From Pseudophaeobacter sp. (GTDB lineage: Bacteria > Pseudomonadota > Alphaproteobacteria > Rhodobacterales > Rhodobacteraceae): a stretch of DNA of 64,000 nt. The notes below the pieces were generated by a model. It ran no database searches. It was not told where the DNA came from and saw nothing but the letters and a program-made list of their open reading frames with translations. This document shows, piece after piece, positions 26,830 to 35,213 of the stretch (position 1 is its first letter; each line of letters opens with the position of its first letter). The DNA lies in the NCBI GenBank assembly GCA_027019165.1, contig JALUXC010000024.1, forward strand, positions 496,001 through 560,000, written 5' to 3'. The translations under genes were made by a program, and so were the position numbers.

Positions 26830-27321
26830 TTAATCCTCAAGAGTACCGGCCAGATCGCGCTTGGCGATCATGGCCGCCAGGATCTCAGACGTCGCCTTGC
26901 TCTGTGCGCCCGGTGTCACCCCGCCTACGCCGATACGGCGCCCTGCCCGCCACCAAAGCCCGGGGAACCAAGCCCGCGCAGCCGGTGTTTTCGTGCGCAT
27001 CAAAAAGCCATTCGAAGGCTTGAAGGCAAAAAAGCCCCGGTCAATGGCTTCGATATCGGCCACGCGCGCGATCTCGGTGCCGTCAGAGCAGCGCAGGACC
27101 TCTTCGGTCAGCTCGATCCGATAAGCGGTTGCCTGCCACATCCGCGCCGCCAGCCAAAGCGCAGCCAGCCCCACCACCAGCAGGAACACAAGCCATGCAG
27201 CCGAAGGCGGCGTGGAAAAAGCGACATAAAGCAGGATCACACCAACCGCAGCCAGCATGCCCACCCCCATGATGCGCCGGGGCGCCGATGCTTCAATGGT
27301 TGCCACTACCTCATCCGTCAT
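26830..27321 (-). CDS. Hypothetical inner-membrane protein with PH-like C-terminal part
   Basis: A 163-aa protein with two membrane helices (about residues 18-35 and 40-60). A soluble C-terminal domain begins AYRIELTEEVLRCSDGTEIARV, in the style of small bacterial PH-like domain proteins that sit on the membrane surface. ATG 27321 is chosen because GGAGG lies 8 bases upstream. No function is assigned. It lies between the Tad trio (convergent) and the beta-hydroxyacid dehydrogenase gene (same strand). Confidence 0.7.
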   Translation of the reverse strand: MTDEVVATIEASAPRRIMGVGMLAAVGVILLYVAFSTPPSAAWLVFLLVVGLAALWLAARMWQATAYRIELTEEVLRCSDGTEIARVADIEAIDRGFFAFKPSNGFLMRTKTPAARAWFPGLWWRAGRRIGVGGVTPGAQSKATSEILAAMIAKRDLAGTLED

Positions 27322-27396
27322 GCGCCATGCCTCCTGTCGCGTCCTGCGGCGCGGCATAGCCTGGTTTGGCGCCGACGAACAGCCCCGGCATGGGGC

Positions 27397-28365
27397 CTAC
27401 TCGGCAGCGGCCTTGCGGACAAACACCTCATAGCCACGCTCTTCTGGCTCATCGTCGACCAGTTCGGTGGGGAAACCATCTGCAAGCACGCTGACGCCCG
27501 CAGCCTCTTCCAACCTTTCGATGATCTGATCGGACTGTGCCCGCGCGCCGTAGCGCGCCTGTCCGTCCTTCATGATGCGGATCACCTCGGGCGAAAGCTC
27601 CAGCGGCACGCCACGCCGATCCGCGATCTCCTGGAACAGGCCGATATCTTTGAGCACCAGATCCATGGTGAAATTCACATCGCGATTGCCGGACAGGATC
27701 AACTGGCTTTCGGTCTCATGCACAAAGGAAGTGCCCGAGCTGATGCGGATCGCCTCATAGGTGGTGGCCAGATCGATGCCCGCCGCCTTCATCACCGTAA
27801 GCGCCTCGCACAGCGTCAGCAGGTTGGCCGTAGCAAGATAGTTGGTCATCACCTTGAGCGTGCTGGCACTGCCGATTTCCCCCGTGTGCAGCACCCGCCG
27901 CCCCAGGATCGTCAACAGCGGCAGGACCCGTTCGAACCCCGCGCGCGGCCCGCCCGCAAAGATCGAGATATTGCCCGTATCTGCCCGATGGCACCCACCC
28001 GAAACCGGGCATTCCATGGCCAGACCGCCGCGCGCCTCGACCTCGGCGGCCAGGCGCCGCACCTCGGCCTCATCCGTGGTGGACATCTCGATCCAGATCT
28101 TGCCCTCTGAAACCTGAGGCAGCATCTCTTGCATGACCGCATCGCAGGCGGCTGGCGATGGCAGGCAGGTGATCACCACGTCGCAGTCCTGCATCATCTG
28201 AGCGGCAGAGGCGCCCGCAGCGGCGCCGCGCGAAACGAAATCCGCAACCCGTGTCGCGTCAAGGTCATGCACCCTCAGGTTCACCCCGTTCCGGAGCAAG
28301 CTCCCGGCAAGTTTCCCGCCAACGTTGCCCAACCCGATGAAACCGGTTTTCAGCCCTGCGTCCAT
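27397..28365 (-). CDS. NAD(P)-dependent beta-hydroxyacid dehydrogenase
   Basis: A 322-aa member of the 3-hydroxyisobutyrate dehydrogenase family. The dinucleotide motif GFIGLGNVGGKLAGSL is near residue 8. The substrate-binding ECPVSGGCHRADTGNISIFAGG signature (longer than quoted in the family) sits near 118-139. The catalytic Lys lies in STLKVMTNYL near 168. The family reversibly oxidises small beta-hydroxy acids to semialdehydes or keto acids. Length is slightly over the usual 290-300 because of a C-terminal extension. The exact substrate cannot be read from the sequence. Confidence 0.88.
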   Translation of the reverse strand: MDAGLKTGFIGLGNVGGKLAGSLLRNGVNLRVHDLDATRVADFVSRGAAAGASAAQMMQDCDVVITCLPSPAACDAVMQEMLPQVSEGKIWIEMSTTDEAEVRRLAAEVEARGGLAMECPVSGGCHRADTGNISIFAGGPRAGFERVLPLLTILGRRVLHTGEIGSASTLKVMTNYLATANLLTLCEALTVMKAAGIDLATTYEAIRISSGTSFVHETESQLILSGNRDVNFTMDLVLKDIGLFQEIADRRGVPLELSPEVIRIMKDGQARYGARAQSDQIIERLEEAAGVSVLADGFPTELVDDEPEERGYEVFVRKAAAE

Positions 28366-28596
28366 TGTGATGCCCTCTTTCCCAGCGATCCGTTCCGGCC
28401 AAGCTTGCGGGGGATCGCGCCGCGAGACATCACGGAAAACGACACGAAGAGATCGTTCGCGACCGAAAATCTCCCCCTTTCAACCACATTCCACAAAGCT
28501 GCGCGTTTTTGCACAGGACATGTCATGTCAGGCGGATTTGCCGGGGCGACTTTCCTACCTATCTTTGCCTCAGCCAACAGCCGAGGAGCCAGCCCA

Positions 28597-29508
28597 ATGT
28601 CCATCAGACCGATACTCGAGACCCGCAGCGCCATGCCGACCATGGAAGGCGCAGGCGTCAAGCTGCACCGGGCCTTTGGATTTCAGGATCCGAGCGAGTT
28701 GGACCCGTTCCTGCTGTTTGACGATTTTCGCAACGAACACCCTCAGGATTACCTGCGCGGTTTTCCCTGGCATCCGCACCGGGGGATCGAGACGATCACC
28801 TATGTGCTGTCCGGCACGGTGGAGCATGGGGACTCGCTCGGCAATACCGGCACGCTGGGCGCAGGGGATGTGCAGTGGATGACCGCCGGATCGGGCATTC
28901 TGCATCAGGAAATGCCCAAAGGAAACTCGGGCGGCCAGATGCACGGCTTCCAGCTTTGGGGGAACCTGCCGTCCAGCCAGAAGATGACCGCGCCGCGTTA
29001 TCAGGATGTGCAGGGCAAGGAGATCCCAGAGGTGATCGACGATGATGGCACCCGCGTGAAGGTCATTGTCGGCGCGTTCTGGGGCAAGACCGGCCCGGTG
29101 GACGGTATCGCCGCCGATCCGCAGTATCTGGATGTCTTTGTCCCAGCCGGGGTCAAAAAGACCTTCAAGATCGATACCTACCGCCGGGCATTCGCCTATG
29201 TCTTTGAAGGTCAAGGCGCTTTTGTGGATGCCTCCCGCCCACAAGGGGTGCTGCTGGAAAAAGAGGTCGCGGGCGAAGAGCTGCATATTCGCGACATGTC
29301 GGGCGACCGCACGCTGGTGCGCTTTGGCACCGGCGATGAGATCACGGTTCAGGCCGGCCCTGACGGTGTGCGCTTCCTGCTGATTTCAGGCGCTCCGATC
29401 GAAGAGCCGGTGGCTTGGCACGGCCCCATCGTGATGAACACCGAGGCCGAGCTGCGTCAGGCCTTTCGGGACCTGAACAACGGGACCTTCATCAAACCGG
29501 CGCACTGA
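28597..29508 (+). CDS. Pirin family protein
   Basis: A 303-aa bicupin. The N-terminal pirin domain has FPWHPHRGIETITYVLSG with metal-ligand His residues near 59-66, and the QMHGFQLWGNLP motif follows. The C-terminal cupin is recognisable from AYVFEGQGAF. Bacterial pirins are often quercetinase-like iron enzymes or metabolic regulators. ATG 28597 is preceded by GAGGAG; the longer open frame from 28129 overlaps the dehydrogenase gene on the other strand and is rejected. A strong hairpin follows the stop. Confidence 0.92.
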   Translation: MSIRPILETRSAMPTMEGAGVKLHRAFGFQDPSELDPFLLFDDFRNEHPQDYLRGFPWHPHRGIETITYVLSGTVEHGDSLGNTGTLGAGDVQWMTAGSGILHQEMPKGNSGGQMHGFQLWGNLPSSQKMTAPRYQDVQGKEIPEVIDDDGTRVKVIVGAFWGKTGPVDGIAADPQYLDVFVPAGVKKTFKIDTYRRAFAYVFEGQGAFVDASRPQGVLLEKEVAGEELHIRDMSGDRTLVRFGTGDEITVQAGPDGVRFLLISGAPIEEPVAWHGPIVMNTEAELRQAFRDLNNGTFIKPAH

Positions 29509-29516
29509 GCGCCCGT

Positions 29517-29541
29517 CTGCCTCCGGCCGGACCGGAGGCAG
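29517..29541. terminator. Strong stem-loop between convergent pirin and TetR genes
   Basis: A 10-base perfect stem CTGCCTCCGG / CCGGAGGCAG with a 5-base loop. A second small hairpin GGCCTG-CGT-CAGGCC overlaps the TetR end. There is no T-run on either side, so it could be a terminator or an RNA 3'-end stabiliser for the convergent pair. Confidence 0.5.
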
Positions 29542-29548
29542 GCCTGCG

Positions 29549-30136
29549 TCAGGCCGCCACGGCCTTGCGCACCATGTCCCAGTAGATGGTTTCGACTTCT
29601 TCCAGCGACAGACGCCCGCCCGCACGATACCAGGTCATCACACCGTTCAGCATGGCGATCACCGCCAGCGTGGCGATTTTGGTGTCGGGGATCTGAAAAG
29701 CGCCTTCGGCCACGCCCTGTTTCAGGATGGCTTCAAGAGCATTCTCATAGCCCCCGCGCATGGATTCGATTGTGGCAAAATTCTCCTCCGACAGGTTGCG
29801 AAGCTCCATGTAGGCGATAAAGACGGCGTCAGGGCGCTCCATGTGATAGCGGATGTGAAAGCGCACAAAACGCTCAAGCGCAGACAGCGCATTGCCGGTT
29901 GACGGTTCTGCCTGCCAGGCCTCCATCAAATCGCTCATATGGCCCTGCATGAGGCTGAACAGCAAACTCTGCTTGTCAGCGGTATAATTATACAGCGCCC
30001 CCGCCTGCACCCCCACTTCGGAGGCGATCTGTCGCATCGAAACGGCAGCGAACCCGTGCTGCGCAAACAGCCTGAGTGCCGCCTCGCGGATGCGCGGGCC
30101 GGTGATGTCGGAATGAGAACCTTGCGTACGTGCCAT
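29549..30136 (-). CDS. TetR family transcriptional regulator
   Basis: A 195-aa repressor-type protein. The N-terminal helix-turn-helix spans RIREAALRLFAQHGFAAVSM to QAGALYNYTADKQSLL (residues 15-60), and a ligand-binding helical domain follows. A perfect 16-base palindrome lies 14 bases upstream of its start and probably is its own operator. Ligand and other targets are unknown. It converges with pirin. Beyond the operator on the other strand is the small lipoprotein gene. Confidence 0.93.
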   Translation of the reverse strand: MARTQGSHSDITGPRIREAALRLFAQHGFAAVSMRQIASEVGVQAGALYNYTADKQSLLFSLMQGHMSDLMEAWQAEPSTGNALSALERFVRFHIRYHMERPDAVFIAYMELRNLSEENFATIESMRGGYENALEAILKQGVAEGAFQIPDTKIATLAVIAMLNGVMTWYRAGGRLSLEEVETIYWDMVRKAVAA

Positions 30137-30149
30137 GGCGCCAAACTAA

Positions 30150-30165
30150 CTGAACATATGTTCAG
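30150..30165. promoter_or_regulatory. Candidate TetR operator (perfect palindrome)
   Basis: CTGAACATATGTTCAG is fully palindromic and lies between the TetR start (30136, -) and the lipoprotein gene (30256, +). Location, symmetry and length fit TetR autoregulation. Confidence 0.7.
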
Positions 30166-30255
30166 AAAAAAGCCCTGCTTGTATGAAAAGCCGCAATTGT
30201 GCATCAAGGGGCTGCGCACAAATTGCCGCCAGATGCCGAGCCGGGACACCGCCTG

Positions 30256-30519
30256 ATGATCCAACGCCTTTTTTCCATGCCCGCCCTGATCATCCTGCTG
30301 GCCGCCGCCTGCACTGCCTGCACCCGCGTGCCCGAGATCGAAGACCGTCTGACGGCAGATCTCCGTGGGACACCTTATCCTGACCTTCTACCCCTGGATC
30401 AAAGCCTGGCGCCGCTGCCCACGCCCCAGGATCAAAGCCGCGACTTGGAAGAACAGCTTGACGCGCGCAGCGCCAGGCTGAAAGCGCGTGCAGACGCCCT
30501 CCGCCGCGCGACGAACTGA
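30256..30519 (+). CDS. Small predicted lipoprotein, 87 aa
   Basis: The signal sequence MIQRLFSMPALIILLAAACTAC offers two possible lipobox Cys positions. The mature part is short, polar and helical with a charged tail (DLEEQLDARSARLKARADAL). No known family. ATG 30256 gives the signal peptide immediately. It is 90 bases beyond the TetR palindrome and could be under that control, but no operon partner is evident. A weak hairpin (CCTGAT/ATCAGG) follows. Confidence 0.7.
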   Translation: MIQRLFSMPALIILLAAACTACTRVPEIEDRLTADLRGTPYPDLLPLDQSLAPLPTPQDQSRDLEEQLDARSARLKARADALRRATN

Positions 30520-30643
30520 CCTGATTTGACCATCAGGGCAATCGGCGCGTGCCTTTCTCGCCTTCCCCTTGCGCGCAGCGTTGCACCACTGGCCCGAACC
30601 GGCTAAGGCGGGGCAAACAAGTTGAGACAAAGGACCTCCCGCC

Positions 30644-31930
30644 ATGACAGAGCCGCTTCGCCTTGGAATTGCAGGTTTGGGCACCGTCGGCGTCGGCGTG
30701 GTGAGAATCATTCGCCGCCATGCCGCGCTGCTTGAGGCCCGCACTGGTCGTTCTGTCGTGATTTCGGCCGTGTCTGCCCGCGATGCAGAAAAGGACCGCG
30801 GCGTCTCGCTCTCCTCCTACGCCTGGGAGACCGATCCCGTGGCACTTGCCACGCGCGACGATGTGGATGTTTTCGTCGAGCTGATGGGCGGCCATGAAGG
30901 CGCGGCCAAAGCCGCAACCGAGGCGGCGCTGGCGGCAGGCAAGGATGTGGTCACGGCCAACAAGGCGCTTTTGGCCATCCACGGGCAAGCCCTGGCCGAG
31001 CAGGCCGAGGCTGCAGGCCGGGTGATCCGCTTTGAAGCCGCTGTCGCCGGTGGCATTCCGGTCATCAAATCCCTGACCGAAGGGCTGGCGGGCAATGAGA
31101 TCACCCGCGTCATGGGCGTAATGAACGGCACCTGCAACTATATCCTGACCCAGATGGAGGCCTCCGGGCGCGGATACAACGCGCTGTTCGAGGAATGCGG
31201 TCGCCTTGGTTACCTTGAAGCGGATCCGAATCTGGACGTGGGAGGTATCGATGCCGGGCACAAGCTGGCGCTCCTAGCTGCGATTGCCTTTGGCACCAAG
31301 CCTGACTTTGACAATGTGCAACTTGAAGGGATCCAGCGCATTGCCATCGAAGATATCCGCCATGCCGCCGACATGGGCTACCGGATCAAGCTTTTGGGTG
31401 TGGCCCAGAAATCTGCACGCGGTCTCGAGCAGCGGATGGCCCCCTGTCTTGTGCCTGCAAATTCGCCGCTTGGTCAGCTTGAAGGCGGCACCAACATGGT
31501 GGTGATCGAAGGCGATGCAGTAGATCAGATCGTGCTGCGCGGCCCCGGAGCAGGTGAAGGACCAACCGCCAGCGCTGTCTTAGGCGACATCTGCGATATC
31601 GCGCGCGGTTTCCGCATCAGCACCTTTGGGCAGCCCGCAACCTCCCTGCAAGACGCGCCCTCCGCGATCTCGGGCCTGCCCGCGCCCTATTATTTGCGCC
31701 TGTCGCTGCAGGACAAACCGGGCGCCCTGGCCAAAGTTGCCGCAGCCCTTGGAGATGCAGGCGTCTCGATTGACCGGATGCGCCAGTACGGCCACTCTGA
31801 ACCCACTGCGCCGGTGCTTATCGTGACCCATAAATGCACCAGCGCCATGTTGGACGACGCTCTTTCAGGGCTCGCCGGCACAAAGGTTGTCGATGGCGAG
31901 CCCGTTGCCCTGCGCATCGAAGAACTCTGA
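30644..31930 (+). CDS. hom: Homoserine dehydrogenase
   Basis: A 428-aa enzyme reducing aspartate semialdehyde to homoserine for Thr and Met synthesis. It shows the NAD(P) motif GIAGLGTVGVGVVRII at the N-terminus, VVTANKALLA near 105-114, the catalytic region GVMNGTCNYILTQM near 158-171 and GGIDAGHKLALLAAIAFG near 202-219. A C-terminal ACT domain (about 350-428, LQDKPGALAKVAAALGDAGV) suggests feedback control by threonine. The start is preceded by AAAGGA. No SAM riboswitch is seen in the 124-base leader. Confidence 0.96.
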   Translation: MTEPLRLGIAGLGTVGVGVVRIIRRHAALLEARTGRSVVISAVSARDAEKDRGVSLSSYAWETDPVALATRDDVDVFVELMGGHEGAAKAATEAALAAGKDVVTANKALLAIHGQALAEQAEAAGRVIRFEAAVAGGIPVIKSLTEGLAGNEITRVMGVMNGTCNYILTQMEASGRGYNALFEECGRLGYLEADPNLDVGGIDAGHKLALLAAIAFGTKPDFDNVQLEGIQRIAIEDIRHAADMGYRIKLLGVAQKSARGLEQRMAPCLVPANSPLGQLEGGTNMVVIEGDAVDQIVLRGPGAGEGPTASAVLGDICDIARGFRISTFGQPATSLQDAPSAISGLPAPYYLRLSLQDKPGALAKVAAALGDAGVSIDRMRQYGHSEPTAPVLIVTHKCTSAMLDDALSGLAGTKVVDGEPVALRIEEL

Positions 31931-32059
31931 GGCAGGACCGACCAAAACAGCACGCGGGCTGCTACCATCAGGGACGTTCCATGCATCATCCCTTGCCCGC
32001 AGCGCCCCGCACGGGGTATCGACAATCAACCGAACCGGATTGACATAGGATTATTGAGT

Positions 32060-33040
32060 ATGACCTCGACCAGCTCTGACGACACCTTTCACGACCGCAT
32101 GCTATCCCTCGGCCTTGCACGGGTCGCCGAGCAGGCAGCGCTTGCCTCTGCCTCTTTGGTGGGGCGCGGCGACGAAAAGGCGGCCGATCAGGCAGCCGTG
32201 AACGCGATGCGCGAGCAGCTGAACCTTTTGGACATCAAGGGTGTTGTGGTCATCGGCGAAGGCGAACGGGACGAGGCCCCGATGCTTTATATCGGCGAAG
32301 AGGTCGGGACCGGCAATGGCCCTGGCGTTGACATCGCGCTGGACCCGCTCGAAGGCACCACTTTGACGGCGAAAGACATGCCCAATGCGCTGACCGTCAT
32401 CGCCATGGGTCCGCGCGGCTCGATGCTGCATGCGCCTGACACCTATATGGACAAGCTCGCCATCGGTCCGGGCTACCCGGAGGGCGTCGTCTCGCTCGAC
32501 ATGTCGCCGCGCGAACGGGTCGAGGCCCTGGCCAAGGCCAAAGGCTGCGCGCCGTCGGACATCACCGTCTGCATCCTTGAGCGCCCGCGCCACGAGGCGA
32601 TGATCGCCGAAGTGCGTGAAACCGGCGCCGCGATCCGCCTGATCACCGATGGCGATGTGGCCGGCGTGATGCATTGCGCCGAAAGCGAGACCACCGGTAT
32701 CGACATGTACATGGGCCAGGGTGGCGCGCCCGAGGGCGTGTTGGCTGCGGCCGCGCTCAAATGCATGGGAGGGCAGATCTTTGGACGCCTCCTGTTCCGC
32801 AACGACGACGAGAAAGGCCGCGCTGCAAAGGCCGGTATCACCGATCTGGATCGCATCTACAGCCGCGACGAGATGGTCACCCAGGATGTGATCTTTGCCG
32901 CAACCGGCGTCACGGGCGGCTCTCTTCTGCCTGCGATCAAGCGCCAGCCGGGCTGGGTCGAGACCACCACGCTGCTGATGCGCTCCAAAACCGGATCGGT
33001 GCGCCGCATGTCCTACCGCACTCCGGTTGACGCAGCCTGA
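32060..33040 (+). CDS. glpX: Fructose-1,6-bisphosphatase class II
   Basis: A 326-aa metal-dependent phosphatase of gluconeogenesis and related sugar cycles. Signatures: VVIGEGERDEAPMLYIGEEV near 62-81, IALDPLEGTTL near 92-102 and GGAPEGVLAAAALKCMGGQ near 221-239. I prefer the ATG at 32060, nine bases after AGGA, to an in-frame TTG two codons earlier. It lies between hom and recJ on one strand, and a hairpin terminator follows. Confidence 0.95.
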   Translation: MTSTSSDDTFHDRMLSLGLARVAEQAALASASLVGRGDEKAADQAAVNAMREQLNLLDIKGVVVIGEGERDEAPMLYIGEEVGTGNGPGVDIALDPLEGTTLTAKDMPNALTVIAMGPRGSMLHAPDTYMDKLAIGPGYPEGVVSLDMSPRERVEALAKAKGCAPSDITVCILERPRHEAMIAEVRETGAAIRLITDGDVAGVMHCAESETTGIDMYMGQGGAPEGVLAAAALKCMGGQIFGRLLFRNDDEKGRAAKAGITDLDRIYSRDEMVTQDVIFAATGVTGGSLLPAIKRQPGWVETTTLLMRSKTGSVRRMSYRTPVDAA

Positions 33041-33100
33041 GCCGGGTTTCCGCTTCCTGTTGCCCCGCGCTGTGCAGGGCAGCGGCAAAGACAAAAATCG

Positions 33101-33131
33101 GGGCCGGTTCCGCGCAGGACCGGCCCTCTTT
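33101..33131 (+). terminator. Candidate terminator of glpX
   Basis: GGGCCGGT and ACCGGCCC arms with a 10-base loop (which can pair further) are followed by TCTTT. It lies between glpX and recJ. Confidence 0.6.
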
Positions 33132-33145
33132 GATGGGAGTGAAGC

Positions 33146-34891
33146 GTGAGCTTTCTTGGGGTTGAACAGTCTCTTTCAGGGCGCCGCTGGGTTGGCCCCG
33201 GCATTGATCAGGACCGGGCCGCCGAGGCGATGGCGCAGCAGACAGGCCTGCCCGACGCCGTTTGTCAGGTGCTGGCCCGACGCGGCGTTCCCGCCCATGA
33301 GGCCACCGGGTTTCTGGCGCCTGCGCTGAAGGATCTTCTTCCCGATCCGCGCCGCATGAAGGACCTGGAGAAAGCTGCCGCGCGGTTCCTGCAGGCCGTC
33401 GAGCAGCGCCAGCGCATTGCCGTCTTTGCCGATTACGACGTGGACGGGGGCAGCTCTGCCGCCCTCCTGCTGGTCTGGCTGCGCGCCATGGGGCAGGATG
33501 CAACGCTTTACATCCCCGACCGCATCGATGAGGGCTACGGGCCGAACGAGGCCGCCATGTCGGCGCTGGCGCGTGATCACGACCTGATCGTCTGCGTCGA
33601 TTGTGGAACGCTGTCCCACGGCCCCATCGCCGCCGCCAAAGGCGCCGATGTCATCGTTCTGGATCACCACCTCGGCGGGGAGACTTTGCCCGACTGTGTC
33701 GCCGTGGTGAACCCGAACCGGCAGGACGAGGACGGTGACCTTGGTTATTTCTGCGCCGCAGGCGTGGTGTTCCTGATGCTGGTCGAGGTGCGTCGTCAGG
33801 CCCGCGACAAGGGGCTGGGCACTGGTCCCGATCTTATGGCGCTGTTGGATCTCGTCGCCTTGGCAACGGTGGCGGATGTGGCACCCCTGATTGGCGCCAA
33901 CCGGGCGCTGGTGCGCCAGGGGCTGAAAGTGATGGCCGCACGCAAACGGGTGGGCCTTGTGGCGCTGGCAGATATCAGCCGGATGGATTCCGCGCCCTCC
34001 ACCTATCACCTTGGGTTCCTGCTGGGCCCGCGCGTCAACGCCGGCGGGCGTATCGGCAAGGCGGATCTCGGCGCGCGGCTTTTGGCAACCGACAACCCCC
34101 ACGAGGCGGCAGCCCTGGCAGAGCGGCTTGACCAGCTGAACACTGAACGCCGCGACATCGAGAACGCGGTGCGGGCCGCCGCGCTGGAGCAGGCCGAGGC
34201 GCGCGGGCTGGACGCGCCGCTGGTCTGGGCGGCGGGCGAAGGCTGGCATCCGGGCGTCGTCGGCATCGTCGCCTCCCGCCTGAAAGAGGCGGCAGGCCGC
34301 CCCGCCGTGGTGATCGGCCTTGATGGCGACGAAGGCAAGGGCTCGGGCCGTTCAGTCAGCGGCATCGATCTTGGCGCCGCGATCCAGCGCCTTGCCAGCG
34401 AGGGTCACCTGATCAAGGGCGGTGGACACAAGATGGCAGCCGGGCTGACAGTCGCGCGCGACAAACTGGAAGAAGCCATGGCGCGTCTCGGTGACCTTCT
34501 GGCCAAACAGGGCGCCGGCGATCTGGGACCAGCGGATCTGAAACTCGACGGGGTTCTGATGCCGGGCGCGGCAACGGTGGATCTCATCGAGCAGATCGAG
34601 CAGGCAGGCCCCTTTGGCGCAGGGGCCCCTGCCCCGCGCTATGCCTTTCCAAGTCTTGAAGTCCGCTTTGCCAAACGGGTAGGAGAATCGCATCTGAAAC
34701 TGTCGCTCAGCGATGGGCTTGGCGGCGGGATCGACGCCATTTGTTTTGGTGCATTCGATACAGATCTGGGGCAGCGCCTGCTCGATCATGGCGGCGCAAG
34801 GTTCCACTTTGCAGGCCGCCTTGAGGTCAACACATGGGGCGGGCGCCAAAGCCCGCAACTGCGCCTGGAAGACGCCGCTTTGGCCGGTTGA
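33146..34891 (+). CDS. recJ: Single-stranded-DNA-specific exonuclease RecJ
   Basis: A 581-aa 5'-3' exonuclease for recombination and mismatch repair. DHH-family motifs are visible: VFADYDVDGGSSAALL near 93-108, VCVDCG near 151, VIVLDHHLGGETLP near 170-183 and a downstream DHHA1 region with GSGRSVSG and GGGHKMAAG near 395-436. The start is GTG with GGGAG upstream. The DYDVDG motif has GSS where many homologs have ATS, a minor change. The gene ends about 100 bases before tRNA-Glu. Confidence 0.95.
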   Translation: MSFLGVEQSLSGRRWVGPGIDQDRAAEAMAQQTGLPDAVCQVLARRGVPAHEATGFLAPALKDLLPDPRRMKDLEKAAARFLQAVEQRQRIAVFADYDVDGGSSAALLLVWLRAMGQDATLYIPDRIDEGYGPNEAAMSALARDHDLIVCVDCGTLSHGPIAAAKGADVIVLDHHLGGETLPDCVAVVNPNRQDEDGDLGYFCAAGVVFLMLVEVRRQARDKGLGTGPDLMALLDLVALATVADVAPLIGANRALVRQGLKVMAARKRVGLVALADISRMDSAPSTYHLGFLLGPRVNAGGRIGKADLGARLLATDNPHEAAALAERLDQLNTERRDIENAVRAAALEQAEARGLDAPLVWAAGEGWHPGVVGIVASRLKEAAGRPAVVIGLDGDEGKGSGRSVSGIDLGAAIQRLASEGHLIKGGGHKMAAGLTVARDKLEEAMARLGDLLAKQGAGDLGPADLKLDGVLMPGAATVDLIEQIEQAGPFGAGAPAPRYAFPSLEVRFAKRVGESHLKLSLSDGLGGGIDAICFGAFDTDLGQRLLDHGGARFHFAGRLEVNTWGGRQSPQLRLEDAALAG

Positions 34892-34990
34892 TCCCGTCTC
34901 CAGACGGCCTCAAAAGAATCTTTTCCAAGGCGCATTTTTTCGCTTGCGGCGGGCTGCGGGAATAACTAAACACCGCTCACACAACAGAGT

Positions 34991-35065
34991 GGCCCGTTCG
35001 TCTATCGGTTAGGACGCCAGGTTTTCAACCTGGAAAGAGGGGTTCGATTCCCCTACGGGCTGCCA
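34991..35065 (+). tRNA. tRNA-Glu (anticodon TTC), copy 1
   Basis: A 75-base cloverleaf with encoded CCA. The acceptor stem GGCCCGT pairs with ACGGGCT (first pair G-U). The anticodon stem CCAGG/CCTGG encloses TTTTCAA with TTC at 34-36. The T-arm is GGGG-TTCGATT-CCCC. It is identical over 78 bases (34989-35066) to the second copy at 46886-46963, in the same orientation. The two copies bracket the amide-uptake module. Confidence 0.98.
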
Positions 35066-35213
35066 CTTTTCCCAGTTCACTAGTGAATGTAACGCGCGCA
35101 CCCCAATGGGGCGGCAGAGCGGATTGCGTCGTAAATCGCCCTTTGAAGCCAGCCCTGTGAAGGCGCCCCCGCGACATCCGCCCGCCAAATCCGGCGGACG
35201 GGCGCCGATTGCG

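Noticed and set aside
28129-28596. N-terminal extension of pirin by 156 residues
   Set aside because: Overlaps the beta-hydroxyacid dehydrogenase gene on the other strand. The conserved pirin start and a good ribosome site are at 28597.
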